Shown here: positions 16,107 to 25,342 of the stretch, piece by piece
Numbering within the stretch: the first letter of the stretch is position 1
How the letters are laid out: each line of letters starts with the position of its first letter
Assembly (NCBI RefSeq): GCF_006715395.1
Contig: NZ_VFNC01000002.1
Span: 558,001-622,000, forward strand
Origin: Streptomyces sp. SLBN-31
GTDB taxonomy: Bacteria; Actinomycetota; Actinomycetes; Streptomycetales; Streptomycetaceae
Length of the DNA stretch: 64,000 bases
Reading direction: 5' to 3'
Translations under genes and position numbers: made by a program
Notes under the pieces: model-generated
Database searches by the model: none
The model's input: only the letters and a program-made list of their open reading frames with translations
Told to the model about the DNA's origin: nothing

Positions 16107-17612
16107 GTGTCTGACTCCTCACGCGATACCGCCGAGGGCGCCGGCTGGGGCGCCGCGGAACCCGGCGAGTACAAGCGGCTGATGCCCGCCAAGGTCGAGA
16201 AGCTCTCCTGGCTCGACCCCAGGACGCTGTGGTCCGCCCGCAACGGCGTGCTGGCCTCCTGGTTCGGCGACCCCACGGGCCGCACCCGCGGCCGTTGGGT
16301 GGCCCAGCGGGAAGCGGCCGGCGCGCCCGCCGACAAGGTGATCCGGCGCGACGACCCGGACCGCTTCTCGTTCATGGTCATCGGCGACACCGGCGAGGGC
16401 GACGAGCCCCAGTACTCCGTCGTGCCGGGCTTCCTGAGGACCAGTCAGGGCACCGACTTCGCGGTCATCACCAGCGACGTCATCTACCCGGTCGGCAGCG
16501 CCGACGACTACGGCAGCAAGTTCTTCCGCCCGTACCGGGACTATCCGGCGCCGATCTACGCCGTACCCGGCAACCACGACTGGTACGAGGGTCTCGGCGC
16601 CTTCATGCGCGTCTTCTGCGGGGACGCCCCACCGCTCCCGGCGGAACCCGCACCGCGCCCCCTCACCCGGGCGTGGTGGAGGTCGCTGCTGTGGCACCGG
16701 CCCCGTCCGACGGACGGTCAACGCCTGGAGGAGACACGGCAGTTGCGGTCCGCCGCCGCCCAACGGGCCGTACAGCCGGGCCCCTACTGGGCGATCGACG
16801 CCGGTCCGCTGCGGCTCATAGGCATCGACACGGGTCTGCTCGGCACCATCGACGCCGAACAGGGCGCCTGGCTGCGCGAGGTCTCCCAGGGGCCCCGCCC
16901 GAAGATCCTGCTCACCGGATCGCCCCTGTACGTGGACGGTGAACACCACCCGTGCACGATCGAGGGGGACGGCGGCACCGTCGACGACATCGTCCGCGAC
17001 CCCGAGCACCACTATGTCGCGGCGATCGGCGGCGACATCCACAACTACCAGCGCTATCCGGTCCAGGTGGACGGCCGCACCATCCAGTACGTCGTCTCGG
17101 GCGGCGGCGGAGCGTTCATGCACGCCACCCACACCATCCCGCGCGTGAACATCGCGAACGTGACGGAGAAGGACTTCCGCTGCTACCCGCTGCGCGGTGA
17201 CTCCCTGGCCTTCTACAGCCGGCTCTACGGACGCCGCCTGCGCCTGCGCCGCTTCTTCACCCTCACCGAGGCCGAGGCCACGGCGGTCGTCGCCGAACGC
17301 CTGGGCATCACGCCCACGCGGGCGCCCGGCGGCCCCGTCCGCGTGACCCGCCGCGTCCGCCTCGTGGCGAGCCTGCTGGGCGCGGGCGGCCGCCCCGACC
17401 GCACCTCCCGCTTCCGCCTCCCGGTCCGCAAGATCTACACGCAGCTGTTCTCACCCGGCTCGGCCACCTACAGCCCGCCCTTCTTCAAGCAGTTCCTGCG
17501 CCTGGACGTCACCCCCGACGCCGTTCGGCTGCGGTGCTTCGCGGCCACCGGCAACCTCGCCCAGGAGATCGAGCCGCCCTTGGAGGACGAGGTGACCATT
17601 CCGCTGCCCTGA
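16107..17612 (+). CDS. Calcineurin-like metallophosphoesterase, 501 aa
   Basis: The dimetal signature blocks are spread over the first 330 residues: VIGDTGEGDE (first Asp), TSDVIYPVG (second Asp), PGNHDWYEG (Asn-His), and GGDIHNYQRY (late His pair). The first block lacks the usual D-x-H His. The C-terminal third is basic and of unknown fold. Substrate unknown; nucleotides, phosphoproteins or phospholipids are all possible. I start at GTG 16107, which aligns with the first conserved region. A TACCGT box (16095-16100) ends 6 bp before the GTG and no ribosome site is present, so the mRNA may be leaderless. Confidence 0.85.
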   Translation: MSDSSRDTAEGAGWGAAEPGEYKRLMPAKVEKLSWLDPRTLWSARNGVLASWFGDPTGRTRGRWVAQREAAGAPADKVIRRDDPDRFSFMVIGDTGEGDEPQYSVVPGFLRTSQGTDFAVITSDVIYPVGSADDYGSKFFRPYRDYPAPIYAVPGNHDWYEGLGAFMRVFCGDAPPLPAEPAPRPLTRAWWRSLLWHRPRPTDGQRLEETRQLRSAAAQRAVQPGPYWAIDAGPLRLIGIDTGLLGTIDAEQGAWLREVSQGPRPKILLTGSPLYVDGEHHPCTIEGDGGTVDDIVRDPEHHYVAAIGGDIHNYQRYPVQVDGRTIQYVVSGGGGAFMHATHTIPRVNIANVTEKDFRCYPLRGDSLAFYSRLYGRRLRLRRFFTLTEAEATAVVAERLGITPTRAPGGPVRVTRRVRLVASLLGAGGRPDRTSRFRLPVRKIYTQLFSPGSATYSPPFFKQFLRLDVTPDAVRLRCFAATGNLAQEIEPPLEDEVTIPLP

Positions 17613-17715
17613 AAGAGCGCTCCCGGCACGGGGAACACCTGCCGCCGGGACCTGGTTGGCACTGCCGTACTGCTTGATACGTCAAACAACTCGTCGAACA
17701 GTTACGGAGCAGCCC

Positions 17716-18753
17716 GTGCCGCCGACCTCCCGTCCCCTGCGCAAGCTCGGTTTCCTGACCATCGGCCTGTTCGACGAAGACGATCCGCGCCGGGGCCACG
17801 AATCCACCCTGGAGATCATCGAACTCGGTGAGCGGCTCGGCTTCGACAGCGCCTGGCTGCGTCACCGGCACCTGCAGTACGGCATTTCCTCGCCCGTCGC
17901 CGTCATGGCGGCGGCCTCGCAGCGCACCAGCCGCATCGAGCTCGGCACCGCGGTCATCCCGCTGGGCTGGGAGAACCCGCTGCGGCTGGCCGAGGACCTG
18001 GCGACCGTGGACCTCCTCTCCGGGGGCCGGGTCAACCCAGGTGTCAGCGTGGGTCCGCCGATGCACTTCGACCAGGTCAAGCAGGCGCTCTACCCGGACA
18101 CGGCGGACGCGGAGGACTTCTCCTACGAGCGGGTGCGGCGGCTGCTGGACCTAGTGCGCGGCAAGAGCGCCAGCGAGTTCAGCGGCGTCGAGGGATTCGA
18201 GACGTTCTCCGACCGGGTGCAGCCGCACTCGCCGGGGCTGGACCGACGGATGTGGTACGGCGGCGGCAGCCTCGGCTCGGCGCGCTGGGCCGGCGAGAAC
18301 GGCATGAACTTCCTGACGAGCAGCGTCGTCAAGGCGGAGGCCGAGGCTCCGCACGGATCGGGCCACGACTTCGCCGAGATCCAGCTGTCCCACATCCGCG
18401 CCTTCCGCGCCCACCACCCCGACGGCGAGAACGCCCGTGTCTCCCAGGGCCTGGTGGTCATCCCCACCGACTCCGCGTCGCCCGAACAGCGGGCCCGGTA
18501 CGAGGAGTACGCGGCCCGGCGCACCCCTCGTACGACGTCACCGCAGGGCCCGGCTCGGCTGTTGTTCGCGCCCGACATCGTCGGCACCTCGGAGGAGATC
18601 GCCGAGCGGCTGCACGCGCACGCCGCGTTCCGCGAGGTGGACGAGGTGGCCTTCGCCCTGCCGTTCACCTTCGCCCACGAGGACTACGTGCAGATCCTCA
18701 CCGACATGGCGACGCGGCTCGGCCCGGCGCTGGGGTGGCGGCCCTCCGTCTGA
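17716..18753 (+). CDS. LLM-class flavin-dependent oxidoreductase, 345 aa
   Basis: A bacterial-luciferase-like TIM barrel: KLGFLTIGLFD at the N-terminus, LGFDSAWLRHRHLQYG, RIELGTAVIPLGWENPLRLAEDLATVDLLSGGR (classic LLM core), VGPPMHFDQ, and a C-terminal segment ending DMATRLGP. Such enzymes use FMNH2 or F420 with oxygen or another acceptor. GTG 17716 has GGAG 6 bp upstream. The gene runs tail-to-tail with a TauD-family dioxygenase, only 2 bp between stops. Both families contain organosulfur-cleaving oxygenases, so a role in sulfur scavenging is a fair guess, not shown. Confidence 0.87.
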   Translation: MPPTSRPLRKLGFLTIGLFDEDDPRRGHESTLEIIELGERLGFDSAWLRHRHLQYGISSPVAVMAAASQRTSRIELGTAVIPLGWENPLRLAEDLATVDLLSGGRVNPGVSVGPPMHFDQVKQALYPDTADAEDFSYERVRRLLDLVRGKSASEFSGVEGFETFSDRVQPHSPGLDRRMWYGGGSLGSARWAGENGMNFLTSSVVKAEAEAPHGSGHDFAEIQLSHIRAFRAHHPDGENARVSQGLVVIPTDSASPEQRARYEEYAARRTPRTTSPQGPARLLFAPDIVGTSEEIAERLHAHAAFREVDEVAFALPFTFAHEDYVQILTDMATRLGPALGWRPSV

Positions 18754-18755
18754 GC

Positions 18756-19748
18756 TCACCACCTGCCGGGTTCGGTGCCGATCACGGGCTGCGACGGCCT
18801 GCCGTCCACGCCGACCGGTACGTCGCCCGTGAGCATGACCCGGTGCATGATCCGCGGGAGGCCGAGGTGGGCGTTGTCGCCGGGCGCCAGGTGGATGGTG
18901 GCCCGGTTGTCCCAGAAGGCGACGCTGCCCGGCTCCCAGCGGAACCGCACGGTGTACTCCGGCCGCACCGCCTGCTCCAGCAGCATCTCCAGCAGGGCCC
19001 GGCTCTCCGGCCGGGAGACGTCGACGATCTGCTCGACGTAGTAGCCGTTGACGTACAGCACCCGCTCCCCCGTCTCAGGGTGCACGCGCACCAGCGGGTG
19101 GACGGAGGCGACCTGGTGGTCCAGCAGGTGTCGCAGGTACGCGTCGTCGCCGGGCCTGGGCTGGTAGCCCACCCCGAGCCGGTGCTCGGCACGCAGGGTG
19201 TCGACGAACTCCCGCACGGGCGCGGACAGTCCGGCGTAGGCGGCCGCCAGGTTGGACCACGTCGTGTCGCCGCCGTAGGGCGGTACGGTCTCGGCGCGCA
19301 GGATCGTCGCTGCGGGCGGGTCGATCCGGGCGCCGTGGTCGCAGTGCCAGCCGCGCAGCAGGGTGTGGCGTCGGCGCTGCAGCCACTCCTCGTGCTCCAT
19401 GCCGAACCGTCCGCCCAGTTCGAGCCGGTCGGCGGTGGTCTCCACCTCGGGAAAGTCCGGCGGTGAGGCGCTGCCCCGCTTGCCCAGGACGACGGGTTCG
19501 CCGAAGCGGCGTGCGAAGGCGACGTGCCGGGCGTGGTCGAGCCGCTGCCCGCGGAAGAACACCACCTTCCAGCGCAGCACGGCCGTGCGGATCGCGGCGA
19601 CCACGGCGTCGTCGAGGTCGTCGGCCAGGTCGACGCCGGTGATCTCCGCTCCGATGTGTCCGGCGACCGGTTTCACCTCGACACCCGCGGCCCGCTCCGC
19701 CGCCGCGTCCCACTCCGTCGTCATACCCACTCCGTCACTCGTGCGCAT
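18756..19748 (-). CDS. TauD/TfdA-family Fe(II)/2-oxoglutarate dioxygenase, 330 aa
   Basis: The N-terminus AGHIGAEITGVDLADDLDD, then VVFFRGQRL, is typical of TauD/AtsK. The iron facial triad is visible as H-C-D in GWHCDHG and the distal His in IMHRVML; the 2-oxoglutarate-binding Arg lies near the C-terminus. FWDNRATIHLAPG is the conserved late block. These enzymes hydroxylate the carbon next to a sulfonate, sulfate ester or carboxylate ether and release sulfite or a similar group. Start: ATG 19748 (GGGGAG close by) or ATG 19724 (GGAG six bp upstream); I keep the longer form. Divergent from the aldo/keto reductase. Confidence 0.88.
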   Translation of the reverse strand: MRTSDGVGMTTEWDAAAERAAGVEVKPVAGHIGAEITGVDLADDLDDAVVAAIRTAVLRWKVVFFRGQRLDHARHVAFARRFGEPVVLGKRGSASPPDFPEVETTADRLELGGRFGMEHEEWLQRRRHTLLRGWHCDHGARIDPPAATILRAETVPPYGGDTTWSNLAAAYAGLSAPVREFVDTLRAEHRLGVGYQPRPGDDAYLRHLLDHQVASVHPLVRVHPETGERVLYVNGYYVEQIVDVSRPESRALLEMLLEQAVRPEYTVRFRWEPGSVAFWDNRATIHLAPGDNAHLGLPRIMHRVMLTGDVPVGVDGRPSQPVIGTEPGRW

Positions 19749-19847
19749 CGGCTCCCCTCACGCCCTCATCCCCACCTGTGCGTTTGATCAAGCACCCCGT
19801 TGTCCGTGACGCTGGAGGTCCGGCACAGTCGAGGGAAGGGTCGCCCC

Positions 19848-20678
19848 GTGGTCAGCATCCCGACGCACACGCTCAACGACGGCACGCGGCTCCCCGCGGT
19901 CGGCCTGGGCACCTGGCCGATGAGCGACGCCGAGGCGGAGCGCGCCGTCGCCGAGGCCCTGGGCCTGGGCTACCGCCTGGTCGACACGGCCACCAACTAC
20001 CGCAACGAGTCCGGAGTGGGCCTCGGCATCGCCCACGGCGGCGTGCCCCGCGAGGAGATCGTGGTCACCACGAAGCTCCCGGGCCGCGACCACGGCTACG
20101 AGGAGACTCTTGCCTCCTTCGAGGACTCCCGCCGCAGGCTCGGCCTGGAGTACGTGGACCTGTATCTGATCCACTGGCCGCTCCCCCGGGTCGACCGGTA
20201 CGTCGACTCGTGGCGGGCCATGATCAAGCTCCGCGAGGAGGGCCTCGTCCGCTCCGTCGGCGTCTCCAACTTCACGCCGGAGCACATCGAGCGGCTGGAG
20301 AAGGAGACCGGCGTCCTGCCGTCCGTCAACCAGATCGAGCTGCACCCGCTCTTCCCGCAGGAGGAGCTGCGCGCCTTCCACACCGCCAAGGGCATCCTCA
20401 CCGAGAGCTGGAGCCCGCTCGGCCGCGGCAGCGACCTGCTCGACGACCCGGCGCTCGTCTCGATCGCCGGGGACCTCGGCGTGACCCCCGGCCAGGTCGT
20501 GCTGCGCTGGCACACCCAGCTCGGCGCGGTGCCCATCCCGAAGTCGTCGGACCCGGGGCGACAGCGCGCCAATCTCGACGTCTTCGGGTTCGAACTGGAC
20601 GCCGGGCAGATGCGGGCCGTCGCCGACCGCGCCCACCGCCGACTGGGCGGTGACCCCGAGGTGCACGAGGAGTTCTGA
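19848..20678 (+). CDS. Aldo/keto reductase, 276 aa
   Basis: An AKR5-like TIM barrel. The catalytic tetrad is visible: Asp in RLVDTATNY, Tyr in TNYRNE, Lys in TTKLPG and His in LIHWP. The NADPH-binding tail shows PIPKSSDPGRQRANL. It reduces aldehydes or ketones, often 2,5-diketo-gluconate-type or methylglyoxal-like carbonyls. GTG 19848 has GGGAAGGG 7 bp upstream; the upstream in-frame start at 19800 has none. Followed after 56 bp by the LigD genes on the same strand; no functional link is evident. Confidence 0.9.
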   Translation: MVSIPTHTLNDGTRLPAVGLGTWPMSDAEAERAVAEALGLGYRLVDTATNYRNESGVGLGIAHGGVPREEIVVTTKLPGRDHGYEETLASFEDSRRRLGLEYVDLYLIHWPLPRVDRYVDSWRAMIKLREEGLVRSVGVSNFTPEHIERLEKETGVLPSVNQIELHPLFPQEELRAFHTAKGILTESWSPLGRGSDLLDDPALVSIAGDLGVTPGQVVLRWHTQLGAVPIPKSSDPGRQRANLDVFGFELDAGQMRAVADRAHRRLGGDPEVHEEF

Positions 20679-20734
20679 GGCGCCCGTGGGGTACTCGCAG
20701 GCCCGCGAGGCAGGACGCACGGAAGGAGCCGGAA

Positions 20735-21349
20735 GTGGGTGACCGGGACCGGCTGCGGGAGTACCGCGGCAAACGCGATTTCCGGCGGAGCGCGGAGCCG
20801 GAGGGCCGGTCCGCATCCTCGGACGGCGAACCCCGCTTCGTCGTGCAGATCCACGACGCGTCCACCATGCACTTCGACTTCCGGCTCCAGGTGGGTGACG
20901 TACTGAAGTCGTGGTCCATCCCGAAGGGCCCCTCCGCCGACCCCCACGACAAGCGGCTGGCCGTGCCCACGGAGGACCATCCGCTGCAGTACGAGGAGTT
21001 CGAGGGCGTCATTCCGGAGGGCGAGTACGGCGGCGGCACCGTGATCGTCTGGGACCACGGCACCTACCAGCCGCTGAGCCACGACCGCGAGGGACGGCCC
21101 GTCGACTTCGAGGAGTCGCTGGAGCACGGACACGCCCGGTTCCGGCTCAAGGGCGCCAAACTGCACGGCGAGTACGCGCTCACCCGGTTCCGCGGCGGGA
21201 GGGACGGGGACGGCAAGGAGTCCTGGCTGCTGGTGAAGGCCGGCGGCGAGCGGGACCGCGGACACGGGGCGCCGGATCCGCGGCGGGCCCGCTCGGTGAC
21301 CAGCGGCCGTACGCTCGCCCAGGTCGCCGCCGACGACGGACGGAAGTGA
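20735..21349 (+). CDS. LigD-type DNA 3'-phosphoesterase (stand-alone PE domain), 204 aa
   Basis: The protein equals the 3'-phosphoesterase domain of LigD, which trims 3' phosphates and ribonucleosides at double-strand-break ends before joining. The metal/catalytic residues line up: His40, His46, Asp48 and Arg50 in the H-x5-H-x-D-x-R stretch, His82 in TEDHPL, and EGEYGGGTVIVWD. GTG 20735 follows AGGAGCC. It is 6 bp upstream of a LigD-type ligase gene on the same strand, so the functions fused in Mycobacterium LigD are split here. No Ku or primase-polymerase gene is in the window. Confidence 0.9.
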   Translation: MGDRDRLREYRGKRDFRRSAEPEGRSASSDGEPRFVVQIHDASTMHFDFRLQVGDVLKSWSIPKGPSADPHDKRLAVPTEDHPLQYEEFEGVIPEGEYGGGTVIVWDHGTYQPLSHDREGRPVDFEESLEHGHARFRLKGAKLHGEYALTRFRGGRDGDGKESWLLVKAGGERDRGHGAPDPRRARSVTSGRTLAQVAADDGRK

Positions 21350-21355
21350 ACGGCC

Positions 21356-22372
21356 GTGCCGGGGCTGCTCGACTCGCTCCCCGAGGAACGGCGCGGGCTG
21401 CTGGCCGCGGCGCGCCCCGGGACGGAACTCGCCGCACGGCCCATGCTGGCCACGCTCAGCGACCGGCGGGACTTCGACGACACCGGCGAGTGGATCTTCG
21501 AGCGGAAACTGGACGGTGTACGGCTGCTGGCGGTCCGTGACGCGGGGCGGGTGACGCTGCTGTCACGCACGGGGCGCCGCCTCGACGACAGCTACCCCGA
21601 GATCGTCGAGGCGCTGTCCGCCCAGTCCTGCGCCGACTTCACGGTCGACGGCGAGGTCGTCGCGTTCTCCCGCGGCCGCACCGACTTCGCCCGGCTCCAG
21701 CAGCGCATGGGACTCACCCGCAGACAGGAGATCGAGGCCACCGGTGTCGCCGTGACGTACTACGTGTTCGACCTGCTCAGGCTGGACGGCGCGGACACCA
21801 CCCGGCTGCCGCTGCGGCTGCGCAAGTCCCTGCTGCGCCGGGCCCTTTCGTACCGTGCGCCGCTGCGCTGGACCTCCCACCGCAATGCGGGCGGCGCCGA
21901 TTCGCTGGCCGACGCGTGCGCCCGCGGGTGGGAGGGGCTGATCGCCAAGCGCGCCGACGGGCCGTACCGGCCGCGGCGGTCCCCGGACTGGCTGAAGCTC
22001 AAGTGCTCCCAGGGGCAGGAGTTCGTCGTCGGCGGTTTCACCGAGCCCGCCGGCAGCCGGGTCGGCCTGGGGGCGCTGCTGCTGGGCTACCACCAGGACG
22101 GGAAGCTGCGTTACGCGGGCAAGGTCGGCACCGGCTTCGACCGGCCGACGCTGCTGTCGCTGCGCGAGCGGCTCGAGCGATTGCGAGTGGACGGCTCGCG
22201 GTTCGAGGGCCCCGTGCGGGAGGCGGGCGCCCGCTGGGTGAGGCCGGAGCTGGTCGCGCAGATCGACTTCACCGAGTGGACGCGGGACGGGATGCTGCGC
22301 CATCCCAGGTTCCTGGGCCTCAGGGACGACAAGAAACCGGCCGACGTGGTTCGCGAGCGGCCCGCGGCCTGA
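21356..22372 (+). CDS. ligD: ATP-dependent DNA ligase (LigD ligase-domain type), 338 aa
   Basis: Nucleotidyltransferase motif I is K-L-D-G-V-R with the AMP-accepting Lys51; motif III (VDGEVVAFS, about 95-104), motif IV (GWEGLIAKRADG) and motif V (WLKLKC) follow, then an OB-fold domain. It seals nicks and ends, using ATP. Start GTG 21356 is 6 bp after the phosphoesterase stop, so the two are certainly one operon. The N-terminal ~25 residues (LLDSLPEERR) are the short lead typical of stand-alone streptomycete LigD ligases. Expected role: non-homologous end joining in spores or resting mycelium, together with Ku encoded elsewhere. Confidence 0.92.
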   Translation: MPGLLDSLPEERRGLLAAARPGTELAARPMLATLSDRRDFDDTGEWIFERKLDGVRLLAVRDAGRVTLLSRTGRRLDDSYPEIVEALSAQSCADFTVDGEVVAFSRGRTDFARLQQRMGLTRRQEIEATGVAVTYYVFDLLRLDGADTTRLPLRLRKSLLRRALSYRAPLRWTSHRNAGGADSLADACARGWEGLIAKRADGPYRPRRSPDWLKLKCSQGQEFVVGGFTEPAGSRVGLGALLLGYHQDGKLRYAGKVGTGFDRPTLLSLRERLERLRVDGSRFEGPVREAGARWVRPELVAQIDFTEWTRDGMLRHPRFLGLRDDKKPADVVRERPAA

Positions 22373-22488
22373 GCGAACCGATCGACGAGGTGGCCGGATT
22401 GACGCGTTCCGGCCCCAACAGGCCTTCCATGGCTCTATGTTCACGGCGGTACTCGATCTTCGCCCCTCGTCCGGAAGGTTGTTCAAGC

Positions 22489-22923
22489 ATGCGCACCGCA
22501 CTCCGCACCGCCGTCGTCGGCGCGATCGTCACCGGCTCGGTCCTGACCTGCGGCACGGCGGGGGCCACGCCGCCGGGGCCGGGGGTCACCGCCAAGCTGA
22601 TCAGCACGACCACCGTCGGGGACACCGACTACGTGCTGCGCGAGATCACCGTCCCGCCGGGCCAGAGCACCGGCTGGCACTACCACGACGGAGTGGTCTA
22701 CGGCTTCGTCCGCCAGGGCACGTTGAGCCACTACCACGCCGACTGCGCCGAGGACGGCGTCTATCCGAAGGGCACCACGGTCCGCGAGCCGGGCGGCCCG
22801 AGCGACGTCCACCTGGGCCGCAACGAGGGTGACACCCCGCTCGTCCTCGACGTGCTGTACGTGCTGCCGCACGGCGCGCCGTTCTCGGAGGACGTCCCGA
22901 ACCCGGGCTGCTCCTTCCAGTGA
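22489..22923 (+). CDS. Secreted cupin-domain protein, 144 aa
   Basis: Residues 1-27 are a signal peptide (RTALRTAVVGAIVTGSVLTCG, cleavage after AGA). The rest is one small cupin barrel: STGWHYHDG carries the metal-binding H-x-H, FVRQGTLSHYHADC follows, and GPSDVHLGRNEG supplies the later His. Two cysteines (ADCAED and PGCSFQ) could form a disulfide outside the cell. Function unknown; secreted cupins of this type may bind metal or small molecules. ATG 22489 has GGAAGG upstream. It runs tail-to-tail with the SpoIIE-type regulator (stops adjacent). Confidence 0.85.
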   Translation: MRTALRTAVVGAIVTGSVLTCGTAGATPPGPGVTAKLISTTTVGDTDYVLREITVPPGQSTGWHYHDGVVYGFVRQGTLSHYHADCAEDGVYPKGTTVREPGGPSDVHLGRNEGDTPLVLDVLYVLPHGAPFSEDVPNPGCSFQ

Positions 22924-25266
22924 TCACACCGGGGGCGGCAGCGTCTGCTCGGCCCAGATGGTCTTGCCGCGCGGGGTCTGCCTGCTGCCCCAGCGCTGGG
23001 TGAGCTGGGCGACCAGCAGCAGTCCGCGGCCGCCCTCGTCGAAGGCGTGCGCCCGGCGCAGGTGCGGCGAGGTCGAACTGCCGTCGGACACCTCGCAGAT
23101 GAGGGCACGGTCGCGGATCAGGCGGAGCTGGACGGGCGGGGCGCCGTAGCGGATGGCGTTGGTGACCAGTTCGCTGACGACCAGTTCGGTGACGAACGCG
23201 GCCTCGTCCAGGCCCCAGGCGATCACCTGCTCGGTGGCGGCCCGGCGGGCGGCGGCGACCCGCTCGGGGTCCGGGGTGATGTCCCAGGTGGCGACCTGAT
23301 CCGCGCCCAGTGCCCGGGTGCGGGCCAGCAGCAGCGCGACGTCGTCGCCCGGCTCCTCGGGCAGTACGGCCTTCAGGATCGTGTCGCACAGGGTGTCGAG
23401 GGTGTCGGCCGGGGCGGCGAGGGCGCGGCACAGTTCGGCGGTGGCGTGGTCGACGTCGCGGTCGCGGTCCTCGATCAGGCCGTCCGTGTAGAGGGCGACG
23501 ACGCAGCCCTCGGGCAGTTCCAGCTCCGTCGCCTCGAAGGGCAGGCCGCCGACGCCCAGCGGCGGTCCGGCCGCCATCGGCACGAGGCTCACCGTGCCGT
23601 CGGGGTACAGCAGGGCGGGCGCGGGGTGACCGGCCGCGGCGAGGGTGAGGCGGCGCGAGACGGGGTCGTAGACGGCGTAGAGGCAGGTGGCGCCGAGTTC
23701 CGCCACCTCGTCGCCCCGGTCGTCGGAGGCGAGGTGGATGACCAGGTCGTCGAGGTGCGTGAGGAGCTCGTCCGGCGCGAGGTCCACGTCCGCGAGGGCC
23801 CGTACGGCCGTGCAGAGGCGGCCCATGGTCGCCGACGAGGGGATGCCGTGGCCGACGACGTCGCCGACGACCAGGGCGACGCGGCTGCCGGACAGCGGGA
23901 TCACGTCGAACCAGTCGCCGCCGATACCGGCCAGCGATCCCGAGGGCAGGTAACGGTGGGCCACGTCCACCGCCGCCTGTCCGGGCATGCCCCTGGGCAG
24001 CAGGCTGTTCTGGAGGGCCAGGGCGGTGGTGCGTTCGCGGGCGAAGCGGCGGGCGTTGTCGATGCAGACGGCGGCACGGCTGGCGAGTTCCTCGCCGAGG
24101 ACGGCGTCGTCGCCGGCGAAGTCGTCCGGATTGGCGATACGGACGCCGACGACGACCCCCAGCGTGGTGCCGCGGGCCCGCAGCGGCACCGCGAACATTG
24201 AGTGCACGCCCTTGCGGTACGGGCGACCCCCCGGGCCCCGTGTGTTGCGTTCGGCGACCCAGCGCACGAAGTCCGGCTCGCCGGCCTGGCTCACCACGGC
24301 CTTCCCGGTGCGCAGTGCCTTCGCCGGCGGGGAGAACGGCGGGTAGACGTCCGCCTCACCGACGTGCACTGCGGCCTCGGGTGTGCCCTCGCTGACCGAG
24401 CCGTGGGCGACGCGGCGCAGCACGATGTCGTTCTCCGGCAGGCCCGGGCTTTCCTCGGCGCCCAGTACCCACTCCAGCAGGTCGACGCTGGCGAAGTCGG
24501 CGTAGCGCGGCACGAGGAGTTCGACGAACTCCTCGGCTGTGCGCACCACGTCCAGGGTGGTGCCGATGGAGGCCGCCGCCTCGTTCAGCAGGGCCAGGCG
24601 CTCGCGGGCCCAGTACTGCTCGGTGCTGTCGAACGCCGCCAGAGCGACGGCGCAGACCTCGCCGGCGGCGTCCCGCAGGGGCCACATCTCGGTGGTCCAG
24701 GCGTGGTCGCGGTTGAGGGCGGGGGCGGCGGTGTAGCTCTCGTAGCGTGTCGGCTGCCCCGTCTCGGCCACCAGGCGCAGATGGGCGAGGAAGCCGCGGC
24801 TGGACTCGGCGTCCTCGACGGTGTCCGCGAAGAACCGGCCGGTGAGCGTCTGCTCCGACACGCCCATGACACGGCAGGCGACGTCGTTGAGCTGCAGGTA
24901 GTGCTGGCGGGTGTCGAAGACGGACATCGACATGGAGGCCCGCTGGAAGGCTTCGGCGGCCAGGGCCGTCCGAGGGTCGCCCGGCGGCTCGACGGTGATC
25001 ACATAGCCGCCGTGGTCGCCGTTTGCTCCGACGACGGGGCAGGCGCTGAGCCGGAGCTCCACGGTGGAGCCGTCGCGGTGGCGCAGTACGACGGTGCCGT
25101 GCCGTGCGGCGACGGCCTCGGCGGGCGCCTCCTCGGCGAGCAGCTCGCGCGCCGCCCGTCCCACGGCCTCCCCGGCCGGGTATCCCGTCAGCCGCCGGGC
25201 ACCCTCGCTCCACCCCGTCACCGTGCCCCGGGCATCGAGAATCGCTGCAGCGGAGGCCTGCTCCAT
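22924..25266 (-). CDS. PAS-PAS-GAF-PP2C(SpoIIE)-HATPase signalling protein, 780 aa
   Basis: Domains in order: PAS (about 1-100, ILDARGTVTGWSEGARRLTGY), PAS (about 115-225, FDTRQHYLQLNDVACRVMG), GAF (about 235-410), PP2C/SpoIIE phosphatase (about 430-640: GGDWFDVIPL, GDVVGHGI, YTDGLIEDRD, DDVALLLAR metal Asp residues all present) and an anti-sigma-type HATPase (about 650-780: SELVTNAIRYG N-box). It thus combines a phosphatase for STAS antagonists with a kinase-type module, sensing something through PAS/GAF. I prefer ATG 25266; a TTG at 25302 adds 12 residues. Stand-alone gene. Confidence 0.92.
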   Translation of the reverse strand: MEQASAAAILDARGTVTGWSEGARRLTGYPAGEAVGRAARELLAEEAPAEAVAARHGTVVLRHRDGSTVELRLSACPVVGANGDHGGYVITVEPPGDPRTALAAEAFQRASMSMSVFDTRQHYLQLNDVACRVMGVSEQTLTGRFFADTVEDAESSRGFLAHLRLVAETGQPTRYESYTAAPALNRDHAWTTEMWPLRDAAGEVCAVALAAFDSTEQYWARERLALLNEAAASIGTTLDVVRTAEEFVELLVPRYADFASVDLLEWVLGAEESPGLPENDIVLRRVAHGSVSEGTPEAAVHVGEADVYPPFSPPAKALRTGKAVVSQAGEPDFVRWVAERNTRGPGGRPYRKGVHSMFAVPLRARGTTLGVVVGVRIANPDDFAGDDAVLGEELASRAAVCIDNARRFARERTTALALQNSLLPRGMPGQAAVDVAHRYLPSGSLAGIGGDWFDVIPLSGSRVALVVGDVVGHGIPSSATMGRLCTAVRALADVDLAPDELLTHLDDLVIHLASDDRGDEVAELGATCLYAVYDPVSRRLTLAAAGHPAPALLYPDGTVSLVPMAAGPPLGVGGLPFEATELELPEGCVVALYTDGLIEDRDRDVDHATAELCRALAAPADTLDTLCDTILKAVLPEEPGDDVALLLARTRALGADQVATWDITPDPERVAAARRAATEQVIAWGLDEAAFVTELVVSELVTNAIRYGAPPVQLRLIRDRALICEVSDGSSTSPHLRRAHAFDEGGRGLLLVAQLTQRWGSRQTPRGKTIWAEQTLPPPV

Positions 25267-25342
25267 ATTCCACAGGATGGTGCTTTTGCCGTGGGGCTTC
25301 AACCGAAGCGGAGGACCGCCGCAGCCCTCCGTCTCCCCGCGG

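Noticed and set aside
19784..19791. TTGATCAA palindrome between TauD and the aldo/keto reductase
   Set aside because: Only 8 bp and no extended symmetry; chance occurrence is likely.
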